A stretch of DNA of 8,476 nucleotides from JBAXLO01 sp037134755 (GCA_037134755.1 JBAXLO010000204.1:1-8476), one strand, 5' to 3'. Positions 1 through 7,808 are shown, counted from the stretch's first letter. Made by a program: numbers and translations. The notes: a model not told the origin generated them from the sequence alone.

Positions 1-363
1 CCATTTAAAGATTGTTGGGCACTCCCGGGAGGATTTCTCGATATGGAGGAAACATTAGAAGAAGCTGCAATAAGAGAGTTGGAAGAGGAAACAGGCTTAA
101 CAGGTGTTGAATTAGAACAACACCGCACTTTTGATGCCGTTGACAGAGACCCGAGAGGGCGTACGATAACCGTATTGTATTTTGGCATGACCACTCCTGA
201 TAATATTGAAGTAAAAGGTAGTGATGATGCAGCCGATGCGCAATGGTTTCCGCTTACGAAGCTTCCTAAGCTGGCTTTCGATCATGAGATGATATTGGAG
301 ATATTAGAAGATGCTATTCCAGACGAACAAATCATAGAATTTATTGCTAAAACAAAGAAATAG
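1..363 (+). CDS. Nudix hydrolase, 5'-truncated by window edge
   Basis: Nudix enzymes hydrolyse nucleoside diphosphates linked to another group, using a Mg2+-binding Nudix box. The frame is open from base 1, so the N-terminus lies outside the window; 120 residues are visible. The first ATG at 43 lies inside the Nudix box and is not the start. The box is complete at visible residues 11-33: G11-x5-E17-x7-R25-E26-L27-x-E29-E30-x-G32-L33, preceded by the usual WALPGG. The following segment, with the motif RDPRGRT at about residues 51-57 before a hydrophobic strand, resembles the ADP-ribose pyrophosphatase / COG1051 subgroup; the substrate cannot be fixed from sequence alone. The protein ends soon after the Nudix fold, with no winged-helix tail, so it is not an NrtR-type regulator as far as seen. 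It converges with the MBOAT gene, leaving 25 bases between the stop codons. Confidence 0.93.
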   Translation, partial: PFKDCWALPGGFLDMEETLEEAAIRELEEETGLTGVELEQHRTFDAVDRDPRGRTITVLYFGMTTPDNIEVKGSDDAADAQWFPLTKLPKLAFDHEMILEILEDAIPDEQIIEFIAKTKK

Positions 364-388
364 CAATTTAATATTCTAAATTTTAATT

Positions 389-1903
389 CTAAAACTGGAA
401 GTAAATAAAAGGCTGTATCGCCGATGACTTCGCCTGAAAGATAATAAATACTATTGCCACCACAATTAAAGCCTTGGCAAAGTAAGATATATCTATAAAG
501 AAATCTTTGTAACGTTCCTTAACCGAAACCGGCAACCAATGTATGGTAAAAGCAACTATAAGTAGCATAAATACCGCACGGTACGACATAATTATTGTTG
601 GCACAAGCTCCAGATTGAAATGTGTTACTATCTGCGAAAGCATACTGCCAACCGCTTGCATACTGGGTGCTCTAAAGAATATCCAGGCAAACAATACGAA
701 ATGAAAGGTTATAAAAACAGATATAAAATGATTAAGTGCCGTTGGCTTTTCGCCTGTTGAGAAGAATTTCATCCATAATTTATGTACCGTTAAGCCCAAT
801 CCATGCAATGCTCCCCATATAATAAACCGCACTGCCGCCCCATGCCACAAGCCTCCTATTACCATAGTTAAAAACAAGTTGAGATACGTCCGGAACTTGC
901 CTTTACGGTTGCCACCCATCGAAATATATAAATAATCTCTCAGCCATGTAGATAAAGAGATGTGCCACCTTCTCCAGAAATCGGTTATATTTGCTGCCTT
1001 ATACGGCGAATTAAAGTTAGTTGGCAATCGGAATCCTAATAACAACGCCACCCCAATAGCTATGTCAGTATATCCCGAGAAATCACAATAGATTTGAGCT
1101 GCATATCCGTATATTGCCATCAGATTTTCGAAACCGGTATATGATAAGGGGCTATCGAAGACTCTATCCACAAAATTAATAGAGATATAATCGGATATGA
1201 GCATCTTCTTTAGCAGCCCGTTAAGGATAAGAAACAATGCATAACCAAACTCTTTTTTAGACAGAAAATATTCTTTGTATAATTGTGGTATAAAGTCGTA
1301 AGCTTTTACAATAGGCCCTGCAACTAACTGTGGAAAGAAGGTTACAAAACATGCATAGTCAATAATATTGCGCAAAGGTTCTACTTTTCTTCTGTAAACA
1401 GAAACCGTATAACTGATGGATTGAAATGTATAAAAAGAAATGCCGACCGGCAATATAATTGTTGTAATATCGAAGTGAGATCCCGACAATCCATTTGTCC
1501 ATAAGGCAAGATAATTAACAACTTTTAGATTAGTGTGAAGTAAGCTGTTAATTGTGTTTAAAAAGAAATAGGAATACTTGAAATAAGCCAGCACTCCGAG
1601 GTTCATTATAACACTTATTACAAGATAAAACTTTCGTTTTGATTGTATCGATGCCTGACCTATCAGCAAGCCCATCAAGTAATCAACAAGCGTTGTAAAT
1701 AATAATATAGTAAAGAAGTAACCACCGCTTTTGTAGTAAAAGAATAAACTTATTACGAAAAGAAATGCATTGCGGACGGATATTTTTTTGTAAACGGCAG
1801 AGTAGATTGAAAGAACTATGGCAAAGAAGAACCAAAAATCTGACGTTGTGAAGATCATTGGTCTGCTTGGATCGTATTGTAGTATGTTCTTAAAAAATTC
1901 CAT
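389..1903 (-). CDS. MBOAT family O-acyltransferase (AlgI/PatA type)
   Basis: This is a 504-residue polytopic inner-membrane protein, a normal length for the AlgI/DltB/PatA branch of the MBOAT superfamily. These proteins move an acyl (usually acetyl) group across the membrane for O-acylation of an exported glycan. Many hydrophobic segments run through the protein. The family signature is clear: YCDFSGYTDIAIG (272-284), NFNSPY (296-301), DFWRRWHISLSTWLRDYLY (308-326), and the GLWHG segment with the presumed catalytic His354 (351-355), followed by WGALHG (363-368). No signal peptide is expected. The ATG abuts the TAA of the upstream SGNH gene (TAAATG, no gap), which suggests translational coupling and settles the start. 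It is the last gene of the minus-strand block. The family is certain. The substrate is not: peptidoglycan O-acetylation (PatA-like) is favoured because of the neighbouring lytic transglycosylase, with exopolysaccharide or lipopolysaccharide as alternatives. Confidence 0.95.
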   Translation of the reverse strand: MEFFKNILQYDPSRPMIFTTSDFWFFFAIVLSIYSAVYKKISVRNAFLFVISLFFYYKSGGYFFTILLFTTLVDYLMGLLIGQASIQSKRKFYLVISVIMNLGVLAYFKYSYFFLNTINSLLHTNLKVVNYLALWTNGLSGSHFDITTIILPVGISFYTFQSISYTVSVYRRKVEPLRNIIDYACFVTFFPQLVAGPIVKAYDFIPQLYKEYFLSKKEFGYALFLILNGLLKKMLISDYISINFVDRVFDSPLSYTGFENLMAIYGYAAQIYCDFSGYTDIAIGVALLLGFRLPTNFNSPYKAANITDFWRRWHISLSTWLRDYLYISMGGNRKGKFRTYLNLFLTMVIGGLWHGAAVRFIIWGALHGLGLTVHKLWMKFFSTGEKPTALNHFISVFITFHFVLFAWIFFRAPSMQAVGSMLSQIVTHFNLELVPTIIMSYRAVFMLLIVAFTIHWLPVSVKERYKDFFIDISYFAKALIVVAIVFIIFQAKSSAIQPFIYFQF

Positions 1904-3148
1904 TTAGTTTTTTCGTGAAATATCAATATAATTATCATATGACTTGAGGAATGCATTAAACAACAAATCCCCTTGCACAATATATCCGTTCTTAGTAAAA
2001 TGCACCTTGTCGCCACCGGCTAGTCCGGCACTAATCCACTTTTTAATCGACATATACCCACCCATAATCTTGTGTATATCCCAAACTGCACAGTTGTTTT
2101 GCGTTGCCACATTGATTATTGCCTGCCCGGCTTTCATCATATTAGGATTTGGGAAACGTTTCTTTCGATAACTGTCGGCAGGAGTCGTTAGTAAAATAGC
2201 CACATCAGGGGCAGCTGTTCTAATTCGTTTAATTAAAGTAGTAAGATTCCGTTCAAAGGCAATGTTATCGAAGGTAATATTGTAAGCGTCGTTAGTCCCT
2301 AATGAAATAATAATCCATTCGGGTGCTAATGCTTTTAAATGCTGTTCCAGAAGATTACATTTTAAATAAGAAACCACTTCGGCACCATTAACTCCAACCG
2401 CTGAATAGATAATCCCCGGATCATCGTTATCAATTTCCATTCCGTAGATAGTAATACTCTTCTGCAAACTATCCGTTTTAATGAAAGAAATATCAAGCAC
2501 ATCATAATGATCATTGGTAGTAAATGAAGTATAGCCAAGCTCGTTGTCGATGCCACTGATTTCTTTACCTGTATTGCTCTCCAGAACTCTCATCTTATAA
2601 ATACTGTCTCCCATGTTATGGAAAATCTTCACTTTATTATAATCCTGATGGGTAAGCTCTCTTGGATTTAAAATTATCTGTATTGATGAATTAGTATCTA
2701 ATGTTGTAACTGCAATTCCGGCTATACCTAACTCGCATGAAAGAGCTGGCTGTATATTGCGGCAGCTATGCCATTTACCCGTGTACTTTACTTTATAATT
2801 ATCAGGATTATTAGTTGAAGCCACATTATAAGGGAACAAAAAGCCGCGGCTTCCCATTACTCCAAGAGCAAAAGATTGCAGATTGTTACGCATTTGTCCT
2901 GAGAAGTTGTCAGCCTGAATGTGCGAATCCCCAATTTGCAATACTTTTATCTGACCTTGACCGGTAAGTATAAGCTTATTTAATTTCTTGTAGAGGTATT
3001 TATAATCCTTCTCAGAACTTCCATAATAAGTAATAACGTTGGAATCGTTCCAGATAAAATCATAAGGAATATTCTTGTAGGGAGTGTCTTGGCAAAGCGA
3101 AAACTTTACCAAAAACATCAACCCTATTAAAGCTAAATTCCTATACAT
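1904..3148 (-). CDS. Secreted SGNH/GDSL-family hydrolase or O-acetyltransferase
   Basis: This 414-residue protein has an N-terminal Sec signal (hydrophobic 5-18, probable cleavage after SLC, about residue 19), so it acts in the periplasm or beyond. The SGNH blocks are present: GDSH with nucleophile Ser75 (73-76), a VGVNGA glycine block (Gly255, 251-256), SLGTND with oxyanion Asn286 (282-287), and DKVH with Asp380 and His383 completing the triad. About 170 residues lie between the GDS block and the glycine block, more than in a minimal SGNH fold, and look beta-rich, so an inserted accessory domain is likely. Inserts of this kind occur in the peptidoglycan O-acetyl esterase Ape1. It is a distant paralogue of the gene 9 bases upstream and abuts the downstream MBOAT gene. 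It probably adds or removes O-acyl groups on the glycan served by the MBOAT protein. Esterase and transferase cannot be told apart by sequence. Cys19 is not in a good lipobox (FSLC), so a lipoprotein is unlikely. Confidence 0.88.
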   Translation of the reverse strand: MYRNLALIGLMFLVKFSLCQDTPYKNIPYDFIWNDSNVITYYGSSEKDYKYLYKKLNKLILTGQGQIKVLQIGDSHIQADNFSGQMRNNLQSFALGVMGSRGFLFPYNVASTNNPDNYKVKYTGKWHSCRNIQPALSCELGIAGIAVTTLDTNSSIQIILNPRELTHQDYNKVKIFHNMGDSIYKMRVLESNTGKEISGIDNELGYTSFTTNDHYDVLDISFIKTDSLQKSITIYGMEIDNDDPGIIYSAVGVNGAEVVSYLKCNLLEQHLKALAPEWIIISLGTNDAYNITFDNIAFERNLTTLIKRIRTAAPDVAILLTTPADSYRKKRFPNPNMMKAGQAIINVATQNNCAVWDIHKIMGGYMSIKKWISAGLAGGDKVHFTKNGYIVQGDLLFNAFLKSYDNYIDISRKN

Positions 3149-3157
3149 CGATATTAT

Positions 3158-4645
3158 TTATTTAACAGCTTTACTAAACAATTTACCGGCTTGTTTCAGA
3201 TACTCATTGTAATCATTAAGCAGCGAATTATAGAACATTTCGCTAACTATTCTTGCACCACTTTCGTTAAAATGCGTAAAATCTTTATTAGCCAATGCAG
3301 GTTCTGCAAACACCCAACTAGGCATAGAGTTCTCGCCACCCATAGCTTCATATAAATCCCAATAAGCGCAACCAGCCTTAAAAGCAGCATTCTTTTGAGC
3401 CAATCTTATCTTAATAATATTAGGATTGGTTTCATAATAATTGCCGGCTTTTCTGGAGCGATCTGAGATACCAATTACAATTATACAAAGGTCTTTATTG
3501 ATCTTCTTTAAGGTATTTAACTGTTCGTAAAATCCTTTTTCATAATACGAATAATCCGGTACAATTGTTTTCTCATTTTCAGGAACAGCATTAACACCAA
3601 ACTGCATTATAACCAGTTTGACATTTAATAAATCATAAAACCTTTTAAGATTATCGAAATTAGTTTGAGAGAAACCATAACCCGAACTACCTCTTAAAGG
3701 TATGTTATCAATGGCAATTCCTTTGATGCCATCTAATGCAAACCCATAAACATCCGGACTGTCCTTACCTTTAAAATGTAATGAGAAACTGGAAGGCCCG
3801 CTTTCAAAGTCCCAGGTTAGCACATTTAATGCTTTAGAAGCAGGTAAAGTTTCGCTTTTTAATAACTCCTTATTCTGATAAAGTTTTACATTAACATCTT
3901 TCCTGTTATAACCATAAAACAATTTAAGACGCTGATAACTTCTTGTATTCTGAAAGGATGTATTGGTTAAGCTGGCAAATATTTTACCAAAATACATGGA
4001 AGAATCCTTATTTGTAGTATCTTTATGTTGAAGTGCAATACGCGAGAAGCCAAGCATAGCACCATATCTATTATGGCTTGCCCTTGGTTGATCTCTTCCA
4101 ATTAATGTATATTTAACCCAATTGTCCGAAGGCGTTTCGGCAATAGAAACAGATGGAGCCGGATTGTTAACTTGTGTAAACCCTGAACCACATCCACCAA
4201 ACTTTGTTTGCAGTTTAAAACGAAGGAAGGAAGTAATTCTGTCGCCCTCAATCTGTGAGTCTCCATAATGTAATACTCTTATTAATTCATTGCCCTTAGC
4301 AATGCCATTCAATGCTTCAAAGAAAGGATAAAGAGCATCAGGATTATTGTTGGGATATTCTATATGTTGTATTCTTCTCAGTAATGAATTCTTTGAAGAT
4401 TTAGCGGTATCAGTGCCATTGTCATCACTGGAAGTAGTTGCAGTTGTATCGACAATATTCTCTGATAATATCTTTGAAATGTCAGCATACTTTACTGTTT
4501 TATTAGTAAAGAGATCATCAAACTTAAGGAAATATAAAGTATTACTTTCGTTAATCTTAATCCCATCTTTAGGAAAGACCAACATCACGATAGAGAGCAT
4601 TAAAAATACAGATAGAAGAAAGGTGAGTATCTTAAACGGCTTCAT
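3158..4645 (-). CDS. Membrane-anchored SGNH-family hydrolase or O-acetyltransferase
   Basis: This 495-residue protein has one N-terminal hydrophobic segment (about 5-24), best read as an uncleaved inner-membrane anchor. A Ser/Thr/Asp-rich linker (about 64-86) leads to the periplasmic domain. SGNH blocks: GDSQ with nucleophile Ser130 (128-131), the glycine-rich GSSGYG (319-324), FGVN with Asn352 (349-352), and DFTH with Asp455 and His458. About 190 residues, including apparent beta-strand sequence, separate the first two blocks, as in the next gene. Both proteins share GDSxI, a following RxxLQ..FG..G.GF stretch and a C-terminal MGG...W...HF region, so they are paralogues with different topology. 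The membrane anchor and place beside an MBOAT gene fit a PatB-like acetyl-transfer partner, but this is inference. The gene starts 48 bases after the transglycosylase stop; a poor promoter-like pair (TTG at 4691-4693, TAATCTTG at 4663-4670, 20-base spacing) lies in that gap. Confidence 0.88.
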   Translation of the reverse strand: MKPFKILTFLLSVFLMLSIVMLVFPKDGIKINESNTLYFLKFDDLFTNKTVKYADISKILSENIVDTTATTSSDDNGTDTAKSSKNSLLRRIQHIEYPNNNPDALYPFFEALNGIAKGNELIRVLHYGDSQIEGDRITSFLRFKLQTKFGGCGSGFTQVNNPAPSVSIAETPSDNWVKYTLIGRDQPRASHNRYGAMLGFSRIALQHKDTTNKDSSMYFGKIFASLTNTSFQNTRSYQRLKLFYGYNRKDVNVKLYQNKELLKSETLPASKALNVLTWDFESGPSSFSLHFKGKDSPDVYGFALDGIKGIAIDNIPLRGSSGYGFSQTNFDNLKRFYDLLNVKLVIMQFGVNAVPENEKTIVPDYSYYEKGFYEQLNTLKKINKDLCIIVIGISDRSRKAGNYYETNPNIIKIRLAQKNAAFKAGCAYWDLYEAMGGENSMPSWVFAEPALANKDFTHFNESGARIVSEMFYNSLLNDYNEYLKQAGKLFSKAVK

Positions 4646-4693
4646 CTATAATATATTTAGGACAAGATTAAAAACAACACTTCGATAAAACAA

Positions 4694-6328
4694 TTAATTC
4701 TTCTTAATCTTGAGAACCTGTCCGGCATTGATAGATCCCTTTGCCCCGATTTTGTTAAGCTTCTTGATATCTTCAATTGATACATCATACTTCCTTGAAA
4801 TAGCTGATAAAGTCTCTCCTTTTTTTACAGTATGACTTACTGCACCACCTTCTTTCTTTTCTTTTTTATCTTTTGTACTTTTCTTTTTAGGTGTATCTTC
4901 GTCCTCATTATCTTCATTCTTTTTCTTCTTTAAAGCATCTTTTTTCTTATTCTTATCTTTCTTCGAAGCTTTAATTTCTTCTTCTTTAGCAGCTTTTTCT
5001 TCTTTCTTTTCTTTTTGATTATACTTTTTAGTAGTATAGATGGTAAGCTTTTGTCCTGCTTTAGGGTTTTTGTGACGCATGTGATTCCATTCTTTCAGGG
5101 CATCGGCATCTACATTATATTTCTTAGCAATCTTCTTGAAATTATCACCGGCTTTTACTTTATAACTAATCCTTATAACATCGTCACTTGGGCTAACCTG
5201 TACATATTTCTTTGCTGATTTAACTTCAGTATAGTTAATCATGTTCACTCTATTCTTAGAAGCTATAGTGTCTTCCATCTGAATAAAAGTAGTAACCAAA
5301 TTAACAGGCAACTTTAATGAATAAGCTTCACTTCTGCCGGGGATAATGTCATTTTTATATTGAGGATTAAGATCTCTTAATTGCTGCAAAGGAACTTTTA
5401 ATACTTCCGAAACCGTAGTAAGCGAAATATCTTCGTTCACCATAATAGTATCAGTTAACAAAGGGAAGTCTATTTTCTTTGGGAATAATTTATGCTCCTT
5501 ATAATAATTCATCATATAGTTGGCAGCAATAAATGCAGGCACATAACTACGGGTTTCCGAAGGTAAGTAATTATATATATCCCAGAAATTAGTTTTGCCA
5601 TTAGCACGTTTGATAGCTTTATTTACATTGCCCGGCCCACAGTTATAAGCGGCTATAGCCAAAGTCCAGTCTTTATATATTCCGTAAAGGTCTTTAAGAT
5701 ATCTTGCAGCAGCATAACTTGCTTTTACAGGATCGCGACGTTCGTCAACCATTGAGTTTACCTGTAAATCGTAAAGCTTGCCGGTAGTGTACATGAACTG
5801 CCATAAACCCGAAGCACCAACTCTTGAGACTGCTTTAGGGTTTAGGGCTGATTCTATAATAGTAAGATACTTAAGTTCGTGAGGTAATCCTTGTTTGTCT
5901 AATATTTCTTCGAAGATTGGGAAGTAATATTCGGCTAAACCAAGCATTACTTTAACGTTTTTGCGTTTCTTGTTTACATAAAGTTCGATAAAGGCTTTTA
6001 CTTTATCATTATAAGTCATATCAATAATAGAAGGCAACTTAGCCAAGCGTTGCATATAAACCGAATCAGTAAATTCAGGGATACTTGCTGCGTCTTCTTC
6101 TTCGTTATCTTTATTTTTAAAGTATAAGGTATTCGTATTAAGTTTTAAAGATTGACTAACAAAAAAGTTATTCAACAAACTATCTAAGTTTGCCAGAAAC
6201 TCCTGACTGGTTATCTTAACGGTATCGGTAGGGATACGCGGAGTACTTGCCGTTGTTGAAAAAGCATTGTTAGTCGATAGAATAAATAATAGAATGACAC
6301 AGAAAATAACTTCCTTTAAAAACCTCAT
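4694..6328 (-). CDS. MltD-like lytic transglycosylase with LysM domains
   Basis: This enzyme cleaves the MurNAc-GlcNAc bond of peptidoglycan to give 1,6-anhydro-MurNAc ends. The frame is open to an ATG at 6385, but the ATG at 6328 is preferred: it begins a clean signal peptide (MRFLKEVIFCVILLF..., about 24 residues) and a TAnnTTTG promoter box lies inside the longer version. Numbered from 6328, the protein has 544 residues. The SLT family-1 domain contains catalytic Glu159 in IIESALNP, GLWQFM (174-179) and AYNCGPG (227-233). A degenerate LysM lies at about 303-341, a good LysM at 389-431 and a second good LysM at 499-543. The two good LysMs are joined by a Lys/Glu/Asp-rich low-complexity linker (about 432-495). 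The order SLT then LysM repeats is that of MltD. It is the first gene of the block with the two SGNH genes and the MBOAT gene. No lipobox is seen, so it is probably periplasmic or wall-bound through LysM. Confidence 0.93.
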   Translation of the reverse strand: MRFLKEVIFCVILLFILSTNNAFSTTASTPRIPTDTVKITSQEFLANLDSLLNNFFVSQSLKLNTNTLYFKNKDNEEEDAASIPEFTDSVYMQRLAKLPSIIDMTYNDKVKAFIELYVNKKRKNVKVMLGLAEYYFPIFEEILDKQGLPHELKYLTIIESALNPKAVSRVGASGLWQFMYTTGKLYDLQVNSMVDERRDPVKASYAAARYLKDLYGIYKDWTLAIAAYNCGPGNVNKAIKRANGKTNFWDIYNYLPSETRSYVPAFIAANYMMNYYKEHKLFPKKIDFPLLTDTIMVNEDISLTTVSEVLKVPLQQLRDLNPQYKNDIIPGRSEAYSLKLPVNLVTTFIQMEDTIASKNRVNMINYTEVKSAKKYVQVSPSDDVIRISYKVKAGDNFKKIAKKYNVDADALKEWNHMRHKNPKAGQKLTIYTTKKYNQKEKKEEKAAKEEEIKASKKDKNKKKDALKKKKNEDNEDEDTPKKKSTKDKKEKKEGGAVSHTVKKGETLSAISRKYDVSIEDIKKLNKIGAKGSINAGQVLKIKKN

Positions 6329-6362
6329 GATAACTGTTTGAATTAAACTAATGAATTTACTG

Positions 6363-6370
6363 CAAAAGTA
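6363..6370 (-). promoter_or_regulatory. Bacteroidota -7 box for the transglycosylase/MBOAT block
   Basis: On the minus strand this reads TACTTTTG, an exact match to the Bacteroidota -7 consensus TAnnTTTG. It lies 34 bases upstream of the ATG at 6328, implying a start of transcription near 6356 and a leader of roughly 28 bases. No convincing -33 TTTG/TTG box is seen at the usual spacing. Its position inside the longer possible reading frame (start 6385) is one reason to choose the shorter start. Confidence 0.55.
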
Positions 6371-6509
6371 ACGAAAAATAAGCATATTTATTAAGATTTA
6401 TTTCATAAAAAATTAAAAGATACTTAACATATGGTTTCTAAATCATATATATCAGTGGTTAAACTAGAGATTTAAATTGAATTATTATTTGTTTTTAGGT
6501 TTTTCTTAG

Positions 6510-6569
6510 CTCGGCATTTCGACTCCGCTCAATGACCGAAGAACAGGGTCGCTGAGCGTAGACAAAGCA
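6510..6569. repeat. GC-rich imperfect palindrome, dispersed intergenic repeat type
   Basis: A GC-richer island stands in an otherwise very AT-rich gap. The left arm 6517-6536 (core CTCCGCTCAATGAC) can pair with the right arm 6548-6567 (core GTCGCTGAGCGTAG): 14 of 20 positions are complementary, two more are wobble-type, and the loop is 11 bases. From memory, sequences of the form TTCGACTCCGCTCA...TGAGCGTAG recur between genes in many Bacteroidota and some other bacteria, so this is probably one copy of a dispersed palindromic repeat. Just beyond, at 6579-6592, is a short direct repeat of GTAATTC, also of intergenic-repeat appearance. The hairpin is not followed by a T-run on the minus strand, so it is a poor intrinsic terminator for the gene ending at 6598. 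Confidence 0.6.
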
Positions 6570-6597
6570 TTATTTTCCCGTAATTCGTAATTGGTTC

Positions 6598-7782
6598 TTA
6601 TTCTTTAATAAATTTCCTCACTATTGTTTCTTTATCTGAATAGATTTTTAATATATAAACCCCATTCGCGAAAGCGGAAGTATTTATGGTAGCTTTGTTA
6701 TATATATAATAGGTATAAATTGTTTGCCCCATTAGGGTGCTTATTTCTAATTTTTGTGGGGTATTAAGATTAGTTTCTATTGTAAGGTTGTCTTTAGTAG
6801 GATTGGGGTAGATAGATATATTATTATTTAATGTGTTTTCTTTTATATTAGAATATATCCCAAAATCACTTAAAGGACGTCGCCAAACTCCACCAAGAGT
6901 TCCTGCAAAAATGTAATTATCTTTTATTAGTAAAGATATTACACTATCTGCCATGCCTGTATTTACAAAAGTCCAATTACTTCCATTGTTGGTAGATAAA
7001 AATACACCACCACTACCATATGCAGTACTATATGCAGTTCCTGCAAATATATTATTACCAGTTATAGCAAATGAAGAAACAACTACTCCTGTAAGACCAG
7101 TATTAGCTGCTATCCAATTATTACCGTTATTTGTGGATAGAAATATATTACAAGTTTCAGTACCTGCAAAAATATTTGTCCCACTTATTATTAATGATCT
7201 TATATTTGTATCCGTTAAACCAGTATTTATTGCTGCCCAACTATTCCCATTATTATTAGATAAAAACACACCACCATTAGTACCTGCAAAAATACTTGTC
7301 CCACTTATTGCTAATGATCTTATAATTGTATCCGTTAAACCAGTATTTACCGCAGTCCAATTGTTTCCATTATCTGATGATAAATACACCCCGTTTTTAT
7401 AAGTGCCTGCAAAAATGTTGCTATCGTTTATAGCTAATTTGGTTATAATTGTGTTTGCAGGCAATCCATTATTCATTACAGTCCAACTCCCCCCATTATT
7501 TGAAGAAATAAAAACACCACCATCTGTCCCAGCAAAAAAGTTGTTACCACTTATGGCTAATGTTCTAACATGAATATTTGTTAAGCCATTATTCAACGCA
7601 CTCCAACTATTTCCATTATCTGAAGATACATATATGCCACCACTCCATGAACATGCAAATATAATGCTGTCGCTACTAATTAAAGATATTACTTGTCCAT
7701 GATTAAGACTTGTTTGCACCCATTGTGCATTTGCAATATTTGTTGTAAAGATTGTAATTAAGAGGATATAAAACTTTTTCAT
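6598..7782 (-). CDS. Secreted Asp-box repeat protein with T9SS type A sorting domain
   Basis: This 394-residue protein starts with a signal peptide (MKKFYILLITIFTTNIANA, likely cut before Gln20). Six repeats of about 40 residues follow, each with an Asp-box-like S-x-[DN]-N-G-x-[SN]-W turn, starting at residues 53, 93, 135, 175, 216 and 263, and each followed by ...NTGL...(I/V)RSLAISG..IFAGT..GGV(F/Y)LS. A partial seventh strand set (IFAGTLGGVW, 291-300) closes the series. This is the pattern of a YCF48/BNR/sortilin-like beta-propeller. The last ~72 residues form the T9SS type A sorting domain: ISIYPNPTKDNLTIE (322-336) and a terminal GVYILKIYSDKETIVRKF. Export across both membranes and surface attachment or release are therefore expected. 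The binding target is unknown; such repeats have no catalytic residues that can be recognised here. It appears to be a single-gene unit with its own promoter box at 7809-7816. Confidence 0.9.
   Translation of the reverse strand: MKKFYILLITIFTTNIANAQWVQTSLNHGQVISLISSDSIIFACSWSGGIYVSSDNGNSWSALNNGLTNIHVRTLAISGNNFFAGTDGGVFISSNNGGSWTVMNNGLPANTIITKLAINDSNIFAGTYKNGVYLSSDNGNNWTAVNTGLTDTIIRSLAISGTSIFAGTNGGVFLSNNNGNSWAAINTGLTDTNIRSLIISGTNIFAGTETCNIFLSTNNGNNWIAANTGLTGVVVSSFAITGNNIFAGTAYSTAYGSGGVFLSTNNGSNWTFVNTGMADSVISLLIKDNYIFAGTLGGVWRRPLSDFGIYSNIKENTLNNNISIYPNPTKDNLTIETNLNTPQKLEISTLMGQTIYTYYIYNKATINTSAFANGVYILKIYSDKETIVRKFIKE
7160..7375 (-). repeat. 120-bp tandem duplication inside the propeller gene
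   Basis: Two adjacent propeller repeats are nearly the same at DNA level with an exact 120-base period (40 codons). Positions 7161-7250 match 7281-7370 at 79 of 90 bases, and the first 70 of these at 65. Similarity then falls in the Asp-box part. The other repeats in the gene are alike in protein but less so in DNA, so this pair is probably the most recent duplication. Frame is kept, as expected for blade gain or loss by recombination. Confidence 0.75.
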
Positions 7783-7808
7783 AATAAGAATATTTTTAAA
7801 ATAGAGTA

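Noticed and set aside
365..382. Inverted repeat AATTTA...TAAATT between the convergent Nudix and MBOAT stops as a bidirectional terminator
   Set aside because: The stem is only six A-T pairs with a six-base loop, too weak to call. Such pairs are common by chance in DNA this AT-rich.
3092..3094. Lipoprotein Cys19 in the secreted SGNH protein
   Set aside because: The preceding residues FSL do not fit a lipobox (small residue needed at -1). Ordinary signal peptidase cleavage near this point is more likely.
4347..4688. 113-codon plus-strand reading frame antisense to the anchored SGNH gene
   Set aside because: It is a shadow of a well-supported gene, with no recognisable domain or promoter. The same applies to the plus-strand frames at 1944-2171 and 5015-5218 and to the out-of-phase minus-strand frame at 2362-2556.
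4663..4693. Internal promoter for the anchored SGNH gene (TTG, 20 bases, TAATCTTG)
   Set aside because: The -7 element has one mismatch to TAnnTTTG and the upstream element is only three bases, overlapping the transglycosylase stop. It is compatible with chance and was noted only in the gene entry.
6329..6385. N-terminal extension of the transglycosylase to an ATG at 6385
   Set aside because: The extension would precede the signal peptide with 19 residues and would contain the TAnnTTTG promoter box at 6363-6370. The ATG at 6328 gives a standard signal peptide.
6517..6567. Intergenic hairpin as an intrinsic terminator of the propeller gene
   Set aside because: On the minus strand the bases after the stem are A-rich rather than a T-run, and the stem has several mismatches.
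6953..7402. 149-codon plus-strand reading frame
   Set aside because: It is antisense to the propeller repeats and is explained by their repetitive composition. It has no domain, and the minus-strand gene has a signal peptide, promoter box and sorting tail.
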